A stretch of DNA of 64,000 bases from JBOGED01 sp050743625 (GTDB lineage: Bacteria > Actinomycetota > Nitriliruptoria > Euzebyales > Egibacteraceae): contig JBOGED010000195.1 of the NCBI GenBank assembly GCA_050743625.1, positions 1 to 64,000 on the forward strand, given 5' to 3'. The translations under genes were made by a program, and so were the position numbers. The notes below the pieces were generated by a model that was not told the origin of the DNA, searched no databases, and saw only the letters and a program-made list of their open reading frames with translations. The first letter of the stretch is position 1. Every line of letters begins with the position of its first letter. Of the stretch, positions 1-9,014 are shown piece by piece.

Positions 1-311
1 AGTACACGGTCTTCGCGCCCTCCAACGACGCGTTCGCCAAGATCCCGCAAGAGACCCTGGACGCCGTGCTGGCCGACCAAGAGCAGCTCACCAGCATCCT
101 CACGCTCCACGTCGTCCCCGGCCAGCAGCTTTCCGCCGAAGAGCTGGCCAGCATTGGCAGCGTGGCCACCGTCAACGGCCAAGAGATCACGCTGGCCGTG
201 CAGGACGGCAACCTGCTGGTGAACGGCCAAGCAACGACGATCTGCCCCAACGTGCAGACCGCCAACGCCACCGTCCACATCATCGACACCGTCCTGATGC
301 CCTCAGGCTGA
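1..311 (+). CDS. Fasciclin (FAS1) domain protein, C-terminal part
   Basis: The reading frame is open from base 3 and ends with TGA at 309-311; the start lies outside the window. The visible 102 residues begin YTVFAPSNDAFAKIP, the classic FAS1 H1-region motif, and continue through LTSILTLHVVPGQ and end in VHIIDTVLMPSG, the conserved end of a FAS1 domain. FAS1 proteins are secreted or surface adhesion proteins. No membrane anchor follows the domain, so the protein probably ends with it. A terminator hairpin follows directly. The family call is from motif; which binding partner it has cannot be said. Confidence 0.9.
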   Translation, partial: YTVFAPSNDAFAKIPQETLDAVLADQEQLTSILTLHVVPGQQLSAEELASIGSVATVNGQEITLAVQDGNLLVNGQATTICPNVQTANATVHIIDTVLMPSG

Positions 312-327
312 TCACAAAGCCGGACTC

Positions 328-361
328 GGGCTCCGGTCAGGGTTGACCCTGATCGGAGCCC
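328..361 (+). terminator. Intrinsic terminator after the fasciclin gene
   Basis: GGGCTCCG at 328 pairs with CGGAGCCC ending at 361, and TCAGGGT pairs with ACCCTGA inside it. TTCAGTTTTT follows on the plus strand. It lies between the convergent fasciclin and selA genes and could end both. Confidence 0.85.
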
Positions 362-362
362 T

Positions 363-1700
363 TCAGTTTTTGAGGGACGCCGTGACCAGCTTGGCGAGGA
401 GGTCGTCGTCGGCTGGGGCCACGGTGCGAAGGTCGAGCAGGAGCGCCCCGTCCTCAGCGCGGGCCACGACCGGCGGGTCCTGCCCGCGCAACCTGGCGGC
501 GACCGCGTCCGGCGAGCGGCAGCCGATGCGCACGATAGGAGACGGCACCCCCGCTCCCGGAGCGGAGCCGCCACCTACCAAGGTCTCACCCTGCACAACC
601 ACCCCGCCGACGCGCGTCGCCAACATCTCCGCGCGAGCGCCGAGCTCGCCCGTGTCGGCGCGAAGCATGCGCCACACGGGAAGATCCCGCTCCGCCCCCG
701 CGAGATGCGCCTCCAACGTCGCGGCCAGCGCCGCGATCCGCAGCTTGTCGAGCCGCAGCGCCCGGGCGAGGGGATGGCGGCGGCAGGTCTCGACGAGGTC
801 GGCGCGACCCGCGAGCAGCCCCGCCTGCGGACCGCCGAGCAACTTATCGCCGCTGCACAACACAAGGTCGGCACCCGCTTCGAGCGAGCCACGGAGGCTG
901 GGCTCCCCCACGAGCCACGGATCATTGGGATCACCCAGCAGTCCGGAGCCGACGTCGTGTACCAGCGGGACACCTCGCCGCGCGGCCACCTCGGCGAGCT
1001 CGGCCACGGATGGAGCCTCGGTGAACCCGGTGATGCGGTAGTTCGAGGGGTGGACCTTCAGGAGCAGCGCGACGTCCGCATCGCACAGATAGTCACGGGC
1101 CCGCGTCCGGTTCGTCGTGCCGACCTCCACGAGACGGGCGCCTGAGGCGGCCATGATCTCGGGAAGGCGGAACGACCCCCCGATCTCGACCAGCTCACCA
1201 CGACTGACGAGGACGTCCCGACCCCGGCCCAGGGCGGCCAGCACGAGCACCAGCGCGGCGGCGGCGTTATTGACCGTGAACCCCGCCTCCGCTCCCGCGG
1301 CCTCGGCCACCAGCGGATCCACCCGAGCGCCGCGCGACCCACGCCCACCGGTCGCAAGGTCGTACTCCAGGTCGCAGTACCCCGCGGCGGCTCGCATCGC
1401 CTCCAACGCCGCCGTCGACAGCGGCGCCCGGCCGAGGTTTGTGTGGATCACCACACCCGCGGCGTTGATCACCGGCTGAGGAGGTCCGGGTCGCCGCGCG
1501 CGTAGGTCCCTTTCCGCCCAGGCGATCAGGTCGGCGACCCCCGGCGCCTCACTACCCCCTCGCAGCAGCTGCTGGCGCGCGGCCTGCGCCGCCGCCCGCA
1601 ACGCCTCGACGGTCGCCCCCCGCCCGAACCGCGCAACCAACCCTCCGGCCGCGTCAACCAGCCGGTCGATGCGTGGAATCTTCTCCAACGGCGTCTCCAT
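363..1700 (-). CDS. selA: L-seryl-tRNA(Sec) selenium transferase
   Basis: SelA is a PLP enzyme that turns seryl-tRNA(Sec) into selenocysteinyl-tRNA(Sec) using selenophosphate. The 445-residue product is normal for the family. It has the N-terminal helical part (IPRIDRLVDAAGG), the VINAAGVVIHTNLGRAPLS motif typical of SelA, and the PLP lysine in CSGDKLLGGPQAG. The start was set at the ATG at 1700, where METPLEKIPRID begins family homology; an upstream in-frame extension looks non-coding. No selB, selD or tRNA-Sec is visible in the window, so those parts must lie elsewhere. Related PLP enzymes of the SelA superfamily exist, but the motifs fit true SelA well. Confidence 0.93.
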   Translation of the reverse strand: METPLEKIPRIDRLVDAAGGLVARFGRGATVEALRAAAQAARQQLLRGGSEAPGVADLIAWAERDLRARRPGPPQPVINAAGVVIHTNLGRAPLSTAALEAMRAAAGYCDLEYDLATGGRGSRGARVDPLVAEAAGAEAGFTVNNAAAALVLVLAALGRGRDVLVSRGELVEIGGSFRLPEIMAASGARLVEVGTTNRTRARDYLCDADVALLLKVHPSNYRITGFTEAPSVAELAEVAARRGVPLVHDVGSGLLGDPNDPWLVGEPSLRGSLEAGADLVLCSGDKLLGGPQAGLLAGRADLVETCRRHPLARALRLDKLRIAALAATLEAHLAGAERDLPVWRMLRADTGELGARAEMLATRVGGVVVQGETLVGGGSAPGAGVPSPIVRIGCRSPDAVAARLRGQDPPVVARAEDGALLLDLRTVAPADDDLLAKLVTASLKN

Positions 1701-1832
1701 ACCCCGCAGCCTAGTGGCCCATCGCCGAAATTCCTTTAGCAGTCCCGGAGCGCACACCCTACGCCCGGGACCGCCCGACGGTCGTTGTGTGCTGGCGTGG
1801 TTGCCAAGCGGCGAGCGCCATAGCATGCGGAT

Positions 1833-2615
1833 GTGGCCGTTCTCGACGAGCTCACGAGCGTGGTGCTTGCGCCCAATCCGTCGCCGATGACGTTAGAGGG
1901 GACGAACACGTACCTCCTTGGCGCACCGGGCAGCGGCACCATGATCGTCGTCGACCCTGGACCGGACAGCCCGCAACATCGCACCGCGGTAGAAGCGGAG
2001 CTGGCCCACCGGGACGCTGAGGTGGTGGCAGTTGTGCTGACCCACCATCACGCCGATCACGCCGGGGCGGCGGGATGGGCGGCGGCCTGGGGAGCCACGC
2101 TCTACGCCTTCGCACCCGCACTGATCCACGCCGCCGCTGTCGCGCGGCTGGCCGATGGGCAGGCGTTGGACCACGGCGGCGTGCGAATCGAGGCGGTGCA
2201 CACCCCTGGGCACGCGAGCGACCACCTGTGCCTGCGCGTCCCCGCGACTGGCGCCGTGCTCACCGGCGACCACGTCCTGGGACGCGGGACCACCGTAGTG
2301 GCATGGCCGGACGGGAACATGACGGCGTACATGGACTCCCTCAAGCGCCTCGGAAGCCTGGGGGCGCGGGTCCTCTACCCCGGGCATGGCCCGGTGATCG
2401 ACCAGCCCGCGCGGGTCGTTGCGTCGTACCTTGCCCACAGAGCGGAGCGTGAGGACCAGATCCTCGCGGCGCTCGCCGCCGGCTACCGCACGCCCTCGCA
2501 GATCGTTGCCCGCGTCTACGCCGGCGTCGATGCCGCCCTGCACCCCTTCGCGGAGCGAAGCGTGCGCGCCCACCTCGATAAGCTCGTCACCGACCATCGA
2601 ATCCCCCCTATGTAG
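1833..2615 (+). CDS. MBL-fold metallohydrolase (LACTB2/glyoxalase-like)
   Basis: A 260-residue metallo-beta-lactamase-fold hydrolase. The zinc motif is LTHHHADHAG (HxHxDH), preceded by the family's EGTNTYLLG and VVDPGPD strands, and followed by HTPGHASDHLC (third zinc site) and LYPGHGPVI (last His). A C-terminal winged-helix-like part (ILAALAAGYRTPSQIVARVY) is typical of the LACTB2 group. The start is the GTG at 1833. Twelve bases separate it from pckA, so the two may be co-transcribed. The substrate cannot be inferred; the group includes nucleases and thioester hydrolases. Confidence 0.88.
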   Translation: MAVLDELTSVVLAPNPSPMTLEGTNTYLLGAPGSGTMIVVDPGPDSPQHRTAVEAELAHRDAEVVAVVLTHHHADHAGAAGWAAAWGATLYAFAPALIHAAAVARLADGQALDHGGVRIEAVHTPGHASDHLCLRVPATGAVLTGDHVLGRGTTVVAWPDGNMTAYMDSLKRLGSLGARVLYPGHGPVIDQPARVVASYLAHRAEREDQILAALAAGYRTPSQIVARVYAGVDAALHPFAERSVRAHLDKLVTDHRIPPM

Positions 2616-2626
2616 GAGCACAGCAC

Positions 2627-4156
2627 GTGACGATCAAGCTACCGCCAGCGAAGTCGGTTGCTGCCAACCCGACCCAAGACGCACTCAAGGCGATGACCTC
2701 GCGAATGCCGAACGCGCAGCTCACTGAGTTCGACAACTGGCACGTGAAGGCGCGGGTCACCGCGCGCTCCGGTTCCTCGACGTTCGTCGTCACGGACGTC
2801 CCCGGATGGACAGAGAAACAATCCATGCCTCGCGCCGAGTACGAGGCTGTCGCGGCCATGCAAGACGAGCACATCGCGAGCCGGGACATGATCCTCGTCG
2901 AGGGGTACATCGGGCCGGAGAACTCTCCCGTGCGAGTCCCCGCACGGGTCTACATCGATGCGAGCTTCGCGAACATCCCGGCCATGCAGCAGCAGCTTTA
3001 CTATCCCAAGGACGAGGACTGGGGAGATGACCAGGCATTCACCGTCATCTACACACCAGATCTGCCAGCCCCTGGCTACTCCGGCGATCGCCTTATCGCG
3101 ATTGACTTGCAGTATTGGGTCACGCGCGTCTGGAACGCCGACTACTTCGGCGAGAGCAAGATGGGTGCCTTGCGGATGTGGAACGAGTATGTCTACCAGC
3201 GGGGCGGTCTCGCGATGCACGCGGGGGCCAAGGTCATTCCCGTTGAGGGCGGTGAGAAGGTCTGCCTGATCGTAGGGCTGTCGGGTACCGGAAAGACCAC
3301 GACCACGTTCACGAGGCAAAACAATTCGCTCCCGGTGCAAGACGACTTTGTCGCGCTGATGCCTGGCGGTGAGGTCTATTCCTCTGAGGACGGATGTTTC
3401 GCCAAGACATTTGGTCTGGACCCTCGGCAGGAGCCGACGATCTACCGGGCGCTCACGACACCCGAGGGGTGGCTCGAGAACGTCGCCGTCGACCAGCGGG
3501 GAGGCGTCGACTTCTTCGACGGCAGCTACACCGCCAACGGTCGCGGTACGTTCAAGCTGTCGATGATCGAGCATTTCGATCCCCGCAGGGTCGGCAAGGG
3601 GGATTTCCTGCTTATCCTCAACCGCAACGAGACGATCGTCCCCGCGGTCGCGAAGATGGCGTCCAAGGAGCAGGCGGTCGCGTACTTCATGTTAGGGGAG
3701 ACGAGGGGCACGTCCGCCGGCGGGGCGACCGAGGCCGGCAGGTCCCTGCGAATACCAGGCACGAATCCGTTCTTCCTGCAATACGACTATATGCAGGGCA
3801 ACCGCCTCGGCCAACTGCTGGAGTCGATGGACTACGGATTCGAGGTGTACGTGCTGTCGACCGGCCGGATCGGGGGCTCGAAGAAGGTCACGATCCCGCA
3901 CACGTCAGCGATCGTGAAGGCCATCGCCGAGCGCACCATCGAGTGGGAGCCCGACCCGGACTTCGGCTACCTGACCGCAACCGCGGTCCCAGGCATCGAC
4001 GACCCCGAGCTCCTCCAACCCCGCCGCCTCTACCAACGAGAAAACCGCACCCAGGAGTACGAAGACTCAGTCGAGGCCCTAAAAGCGGACCGCCGCGTGT
4101 ACATGAAGCAACACGAGGGCCTGAACCAGAAGTACATCGACGCCCTCAACCCATAG
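2627..4156 (+). CDS. pckA: Phosphoenolpyruvate carboxykinase (ATP)
   Basis: This enzyme converts oxaloacetate and ATP to PEP, CO2 and ADP in gluconeogenesis in the cytosol. The 509-residue product carries the kinase-1a P-loop GLSGTGKTTTTF, the metal/kinase motif VQDDFVAL, and the ATP-form motif TAGGATEAG-like SAGGATEAGRSLRIPG. The start is GTG at 2627. Most studied actinobacteria use the unrelated GTP-dependent enzyme, so the ATP form is a mild taxonomic hint. The sequence appears intact. Confidence 0.93.
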   Translation: MTIKLPPAKSVAANPTQDALKAMTSRMPNAQLTEFDNWHVKARVTARSGSSTFVVTDVPGWTEKQSMPRAEYEAVAAMQDEHIASRDMILVEGYIGPENSPVRVPARVYIDASFANIPAMQQQLYYPKDEDWGDDQAFTVIYTPDLPAPGYSGDRLIAIDLQYWVTRVWNADYFGESKMGALRMWNEYVYQRGGLAMHAGAKVIPVEGGEKVCLIVGLSGTGKTTTTFTRQNNSLPVQDDFVALMPGGEVYSSEDGCFAKTFGLDPRQEPTIYRALTTPEGWLENVAVDQRGGVDFFDGSYTANGRGTFKLSMIEHFDPRRVGKGDFLLILNRNETIVPAVAKMASKEQAVAYFMLGETRGTSAGGATEAGRSLRIPGTNPFFLQYDYMQGNRLGQLLESMDYGFEVYVLSTGRIGGSKKVTIPHTSAIVKAIAERTIEWEPDPDFGYLTATAVPGIDDPELLQPRRLYQRENRTQEYEDSVEALKADRRVYMKQHEGLNQKYIDALNP

Positions 4157-4202
4157 GCAACCGCGGCGCCAAGGACCGCGCGGAGCGAAGCGGCCCGTGC
4201 GC

Positions 4203-4234
4203 GCGGTTCGGGGGGCTCGATGCCCCCGAACCGC
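4203..4234. terminator. Hairpin between convergent pckA and sigma factor genes
   Basis: GCGGTTCGGGGG at 4203 pairs with CCCCCGAACCGC ending at 4234, with a GCTCGATG-type loop. There is no T-run, but its place between convergent genes fits a two-way terminator. Confidence 0.6.
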
Positions 4235-4284
4235 AGCAGCGTGAAAAGAACGCCTCGACGTAACCGGAGGGGACTTCGGGACCT

Positions 4285-4932
4285 TTAGCCCAGCCCCAAA
4301 CTATCCCGAAGCCGGATCAATCCGTCCCGCAACCTTGTCTTCACCGTGCCGAGGGGAGCATCGAGGAGCTCCGCCACCTCGCGGTAGGTGTACCCCCCGT
4401 AATACGCAAGCTCGACGGCTTCGCGCTGTAGCTCCGTGAGGTGACTCAAGGCAGCCCGGACCTGTTGGTGCTCGAGGCGGACCTCCACCTCTTCGGCGAC
4501 CGCGTCGAAGTCCTCGCTCTGTAGGTCTCGGGTTCCCACTGAGACGTCTCGTTTACGAGCGGCCTCCTCACTCCGCACCCGGTCGACGGCCCGGCGATGC
4601 GCCATGGTCATGATCCAGGACCTGGCGCTGCCCCGTCCCGGGTCGAAGCGGGGAGCCTGCCGCCAGACCTCTAGCAGGACCTCTTGCGCGACCTCCTCCG
4701 ACTGGGCGGGATCTCGGAGCACTCGACGGATCAGCCCGTACACGGGGCCGGATACCCGGTCGTAAAGGGCCGCAAAGGGCGCCTGATCGCCCTTGGCGAC
4801 CTGGGTGAGCAGTTGCTCAAGCGTGGGTTCCGCCCCCTGGATGGCGAACGGTGCGAACGAGCCTTCGTTGCGCCGGCCGCTGCCGCCGTGGCGGCGCAAA
4901 GGGGGGCGGGCGTCAGGCAAGCACAGCTCCAA
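4285..4932 (-). CDS. ECF sigma factor, SigK-like
   Basis: RNA polymerase sigma factor of the extracytoplasmic-function group. Region 2 is seen in YDRVSGPVYGLIRRVLRD, EEVAQEVLLEVWRQAPRFDP and the promoter-melting stretch RSWIMTMAHRRAVDRVR. Region 4 is the helix-turn-helix YYGGYTYREVAELLDAPLGT followed by VKTRLRDGLIRLR. This matches the SigK (ECF19) group, which usually works with a membrane anti-sigma factor (RskA) encoded next to it. No such gene is adjacent here. The exact start is unclear: 4932 is a TTG and homology begins about residue 35. Confidence 0.9.
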   Translation of the reverse strand: MELCLPDARPPLRRHGGSGRRNEGSFAPFAIQGAEPTLEQLLTQVAKGDQAPFAALYDRVSGPVYGLIRRVLRDPAQSEEVAQEVLLEVWRQAPRFDPGRGSARSWIMTMAHRRAVDRVRSEEAARKRDVSVGTRDLQSEDFDAVAEEVEVRLEHQQVRAALSHLTELQREAVELAYYGGYTYREVAELLDAPLGTVKTRLRDGLIRLRDSLGLG

Positions 4933-6041
4933 TCCGCGATCGTTGAATCTACGGCGATGGTCGGAGAGGCCAGTCTATGCAGGAAGTGACACGTGGAAGA
5001 GACCCGGGTCCATTGCGCTGCGGAGGAAAGCTGGCAGTCGGCGGGGGCGGGACACCTTGGGGGCGCGTGAATTTCTGACTCCAGACCTCCTGACACAGCG
5101 GCATGAAATGCCAGTTCAGTGCCGTGCGCTGCTGTCGCTGGTGCGATAATTCATGCGGCGCGACAGGCCGCGGGCAGCCTCGGCAGCTCAGCCCCGCAAC
5201 GGCGGGCTCCTCCACACTTTTCTGGTTGTCGTGGCCAACAGCTGCGCAACCCCACTGGGTGACCGCACGAATTATCGCACTATGTCAGGAGCTCTGTAGG
5301 CCGACCGGGCCAATGTCGCCTGGTCCTGCTGGGTAACGCCCTGAAGAGGAAGGCCCATGGCGACTGCGACCTCGATAGCCTCATTCCAAGCTTGTGCGCT
5401 CGCCCGTGCGACAAAGGTGAAGCGCAAGACCATCTCGAAACGGATGCGGCCAAGCTGGCCGAGACCAACATCTCGCTCAAGCAATGCCGGCACCAGCCAT
5501 CCCGTACAAGGGCAATGGCTGGCACGCGTGGCCAGAGGCCACCTCGCCTATTGCGTCGTGCGGCTACGTGCGCTTCGACGCCCGTACCCGAGGCAGGAGC
5601 CCAGCGCATGAGTAGCGTTCGTAGGATCTGTGCGGGGGCCGTCCGCAACGACGGTCCCTACCGCGATCCTTTGATTTTCTGTACTCCTGGTGAAAGAATC
5701 CCTCAGCACAGCCGCTATTTTGATAGATGAGCTAAATGAGATATTTGCTCCCTTCCAGCACCGTTCGAACATTCCTACGACGAGCTTGCAGGCTTGAGAA
5801 ACGCAATGGCCCGACCCGACACAACGGGAACGCAAACGGGCGACAAGGCCCGGTGCCAACGGCCACCCGGATCAGCCAGCGTCTGGCCACCCTTGGCTCA
5901 TGGCCTCGCATGGTGGCCTCATACCAGCAGCCACGAAAGGGCAGTCATGCTGCAGCGGCACTGCAGGAACGAGGCAAGGGGCTTGCTTCGTAAGTCGTGC
6001 CGTTCAACGCTAGTGCCGCTTTATGCACAAGGGGAACAGCT
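4933..6041. other. Long intergenic region, no convincing gene
   Basis: About 1.1 kb without a frame that looks coding. It contains the inverted-repeat pair at 5141-5158 and 5263-5280 described separately. The last 100 bases should hold the promoter of the XRE regulator at 6042. Confidence 0.5.
5141..5280. repeat. 140-bp segment bounded by 18-bp inverted repeats
   Basis: GTGCGATAATTCATGCGG at 5141-5158 is repeated inverted, with one mismatch, as CCGCACGAATTATCGCAC at 5263-5280. The repeats bound 104 bp of unrelated sequence without an open gene. It could be a small non-autonomous mobile element or a pair of operator sites. Confidence 0.6.
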
Positions 6042-7364
6042 GTGACCGAGATAGCCGAGTGGGACGGCTCGGCGGCCCGAGCGTTGAGGAAGGCCTTGCG
6101 CATGACGCAGGAATCCTTCGCCAAGCATTTGGGAGCGAGCGTACGGACCGTCCGCGTATGGGAAGCCTCTGGACCTGCCATCACCCCCGCGATGGTGTAC
6201 CAAGAGGCACTCGACACCGCACTGAAGCAAACCACGCCTGAACAGCGCTTACGGTTTAGCGCGCTGCTGGCTGATGAGCAGCGGCCGGACGCGAGGTGGA
6301 TGGCAGGTGCTGAAGAGGAGGAGGACACGAACCGTCGAGGCTTCGTCGCGCGGTTCGCCGCAGCGGTCATCACCGCAGGCCTCGTCCCCGGAGACACTGT
6401 CGAGCGCCTCGCGGCACCCATGGGCGGCCGGGTGGACTCCAGCCTCGTGTCCAGCCACGAAGACCTCGCCGATAAGCTCGCGACGGCTCACCGAATCGTG
6501 CGCCCCGACATCCTCATCACTCCAGTCTCGAAACACGCCGACGAGCTGCTCACCCTCCTGGAACAGCCAATGTCTTCGCCGGACCGAGCCAAGCTCTACG
6601 AGCTGACGACGGCCGTGTGCGCATACGCGGGCACGCTCGCGTTCGGCCTTACGGACCGAGTCCGCGCCCGTCGCTACTTCTCACTGGCCCGCGACGTAGC
6701 CGACGACCGCGACAACGATATCCTCCACGCCCAGGCCCTCGGCGCCTCAAGCGCTATGCACTCCCCACTCCCGCAGGGCGGTCGGGGAGGCAACCCCGAA
6801 CGCGCCACGGCCATGCTGTCCGAAGCAGTCGACCACGCCGACCGAGCCGACGCGCACACCCGCTCGTGGCTGAACCGTTGGCTCGCGTTAGAGCTAGCCG
6901 CAGCAGGCGACGAGCGCGGCTTTCGGTTTCACATGCACCGGGTCGAACAGGCCTTTGCCGAACCCATCGAGGACGGCAAAGGATATTTTGGTCGCGCGCA
7001 CGATGGCAGCTTTGGCATAGACGACGAGCGTCTCTACGCCGATACGGGCCTTGGCCTGATGCTCTTAGGCAAGGCCGACGCCGCGGCGAACCTGTTGGCC
7101 CGTGCCCTGACACCTAAGGCAACCCGCTGGGGCGTCTTTCACAGCACGATACTGACCGACACCGCTGCCGCTCGTGTCCTGCAGCGCGAGCCCGAGGCGG
7201 CCTGCGCCACCCTCTGCCATGCGCTGGACATGACTCTTGCCGCCGGCTGTCCCGTTGGCGTCGAACGCATCCGCGGCGTGCGTGCCCGTTTCCCGTCAAT
7301 GTGGACCTCGCTATGGTACGTACGCGACCTCGACGAGCGCTTGCCTCCCGGGAAGCTCGCCTAA
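6042..7364 (+). CDS. XRE-family helix-turn-helix regulator with TPR-like C-terminus
   Basis: A 440-residue protein. Residues about 8-60 (ARALRKALRMTQESFAKHLG, then SVRTVRVWEASG) form an XRE-type DNA-binding domain. The rest is alpha-helical and TPR-like (LARDVADDRDNDILHAQALG; TAMLSEAVDHADRADAHT), a layout common in actinobacterial regulators such as those that respond to small peptides or metabolites. The start is GTG at 6042, preceded by AGGGGAACAGCT. Gene neighbours do not reveal a target. Confidence 0.85.
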   Translation: MTEIAEWDGSAARALRKALRMTQESFAKHLGASVRTVRVWEASGPAITPAMVYQEALDTALKQTTPEQRLRFSALLADEQRPDARWMAGAEEEEDTNRRGFVARFAAAVITAGLVPGDTVERLAAPMGGRVDSSLVSSHEDLADKLATAHRIVRPDILITPVSKHADELLTLLEQPMSSPDRAKLYELTTAVCAYAGTLAFGLTDRVRARRYFSLARDVADDRDNDILHAQALGASSAMHSPLPQGGRGGNPERATAMLSEAVDHADRADAHTRSWLNRWLALELAAAGDERGFRFHMHRVEQAFAEPIEDGKGYFGRAHDGSFGIDDERLYADTGLGLMLLGKADAAANLLARALTPKATRWGVFHSTILTDTAAARVLQREPEAACATLCHALDMTLAAGCPVGVERIRGVRARFPSMWTSLWYVRDLDERLPPGKLA

Positions 7365-7467
7365 CGCAGCAACTGCCCTTATCCTGACGCGTCGTGTGTG
7401 ACCTTGGTGAGCGTACGCGTCGACGGCTCGACCAAGTTGGCGTCGGATCCGATTTAGAGGCGGCCGA

Positions 7468-7887
7468 TCAGATCGCGGGGATGGGAACGACGTCGATCGC
7501 CCCGGCGTGACGGAGCGCCTCTTGGCTGAACCCCCCGGTCCGGACGCCGAACATCCCGATTCCGGCGCGTCCTGCGGCATAGGCATCCCATGGGCTATCT
7601 CCCACGAGAAGTGCCTGAGACGGTGCCACGCCCATGGAGTCGCGTGCTTCAAGAAACGACGCTCGTGATCGTCGGACATCTGCGACGCCTCTCCCACATG
7701 CCCGCCGAGCAGCCACGGCACCAACCGCTGCCCACCCATCCCGATCCCGTCGTGGATACGCCACAGCGGCACGTCATATCCCCGCGCGTGCAAAGGCCTC
7801 CCTCCACGCGAGCACATGATGGAAGACCGAGTCCACCAGCGTCCCGTCCAGGTCCAGGAGCACGCCTACTGGATCGTGGCTTGCCAT
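7468..7887 (-). pseudogene. HAD-family phosphatase, frameshifted and internally deleted
   Basis: Three pieces of one HAD hydrolase lie in three frames in the right order. The first, from ATG at 7887, reads MASHDPVGVLLDLDGTLVDS with the DxDGT catalytic motif and breaks after FARAG. The second continues YDVPLWRIHDGIGMGGQRL and SQMSDDHERRFL. The third reads ARDSMGVAPSQALLVGDSPW and DAYAAGRAGIGMFGVRTGG, holding the VGDSPWD motif IV. The roughly 100 residues usually found between HERRFL and the motif-IV block are missing, so this is not a single sequencing slip. Confidence 0.85.
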
Positions 7888-7914
7888 AGATCGTCCTACC
7901 CCGCACCGCGGAAC

Positions 7915-8877
7915 TTACGCGTTCGCGTCAAGGCTCTCGCGCACCTCGAGGCTGCCGAAGAGGGTGAACGAGCGGATGACGAGTACCGGACCGTCCTCGG
8001 GCGCGGGGCGGTCGCAGGCGAGGCATTCCTGGGAGCCGAAGAGCGCGAAGGCTCGCGGCTCGACACGGACGTCTGGTGGGACGATGACGTCGACGCTCCC
8101 GAAAAGTGACAGCGCGTCCACCTCTTGGGCCGTGGCCGGTACCCGGTAGGTGGTTTCGCCGAAGACGGCGGCGGCGTCGTAGCTCCCGACGAACCGCCCC
8201 GCACCCAGCAGGGCGAGCACGACGCCGCCCGCGGCGAGCCATCGGGCAACGCGGCCGGACCGGCGGCGTTGAGGATGCCTGGCGGGCGCTGGCGCGGGCA
8301 GCGCGGTGGCCGGGCGTTCGCGCTCTTGTGTTCGGACCTTGACCTCTCCGAGCACGGCGAACGCCCGCACCCGGAGGAGCGGCCCTCGGTCGTCGGATGG
8401 CGGGAGGCTCCGGTCCTTGCGCTCGCCGAGCAGCGCGAACCCTGACATCTCGACCTCGACGTCGGGCGGGACCACGATGTTCACCTCGCCCAGCCAGGCG
8501 ACCGCCGTCACGGCCACCTCTTCACGATCGAGCTGGGCATGCCGGAAGTCGAGCGTGGTCTCGCCTAGCGCCGCGATCGTGACCGTCTCGTCCGCCGGAC
8601 GCCAACGGCCTTCCACCTTGTCCTCGCCGAGGACCGCGGCAATCAGCCTGCGGGGCCGGCGGGTGCGATCTGGCCTAGCGTCGAGTGCTGGCAGGCCGGT
8701 GAGGGCAGGCTCCAGCTCCCCGCGGGTGTGTGCCCTCAGCACGATGTCGATGCGCTCGTCGAACTCATCGAGCTCGAGCAACCCGTCACCCACCGCCTCC
8801 TGCAGGCGCCGCTCCGCCGCCTCGCGCTCCGCCGGCGTCAGCCGGGCTCCCCCCGCCTGTTCAATATTCATATTCAT
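7915..8877 (-). CDS. DUF1707 (SHOCT-like) membrane protein with cell-wall-active beta repeats
   Basis: 320 residues. Residues about 12-65 (LTPAEREAAERRLQEAVGDG and LLELDEFDERIDIVLRA) are a DUF1707 domain. Two LiaF/toast-rack-like beta regions follow (VAWLGEVNIVVPPDVEV; LSLFGSVDVIVPPDVRVEP), separated by a membrane segment (WLAAGGVVLALLGAGRFV). Each beta region has repeated FGS/LGE turns. Proteins of this type are thought to sense or respond to envelope stress, but the role here is inferred. ATG 8877 and 8871 are both possible starts. Confidence 0.85.
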   Translation of the reverse strand: MNMNIEQAGGARLTPAEREAAERRLQEAVGDGLLELDEFDERIDIVLRAHTRGELEPALTGLPALDARPDRTRRPRRLIAAVLGEDKVEGRWRPADETVTIAALGETTLDFRHAQLDREEVAVTAVAWLGEVNIVVPPDVEVEMSGFALLGERKDRSLPPSDDRGPLLRVRAFAVLGEVKVRTQERERPATALPAPAPARHPQRRRSGRVARWLAAGGVVLALLGAGRFVGSYDAAAVFGETTYRVPATAQEVDALSLFGSVDVIVPPDVRVEPRAFALFGSQECLACDRPAPEDGPVLVIRSFTLFGSLEVRESLDANA

Positions 8878-8945
8878 CGAAGCCTAGTGTCCGCGCCCCG
8901 TCATCCGGTGTCGACCGGGGGTTGCATATCGAGGGCCGAAAGTGA

Positions 8946-8981
8946 GGCGAGGGACCGGGGTGGGCCACCCGGTCCCTCGCC
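8946..8981 (-). terminator. Terminator of the 9015-9746 gene
   Basis: GGCGAGGGACCGGG at 8946-8959 is fully complementary to CCCGGTCCCTCGCC at 8968-8981, 33 bases downstream of the stop on the minus strand. Confidence 0.8.
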
Positions 8982-9014
8982 GTGACCCGCGGCTGGCGGT
9001 TGCCGCGGTCGGGG

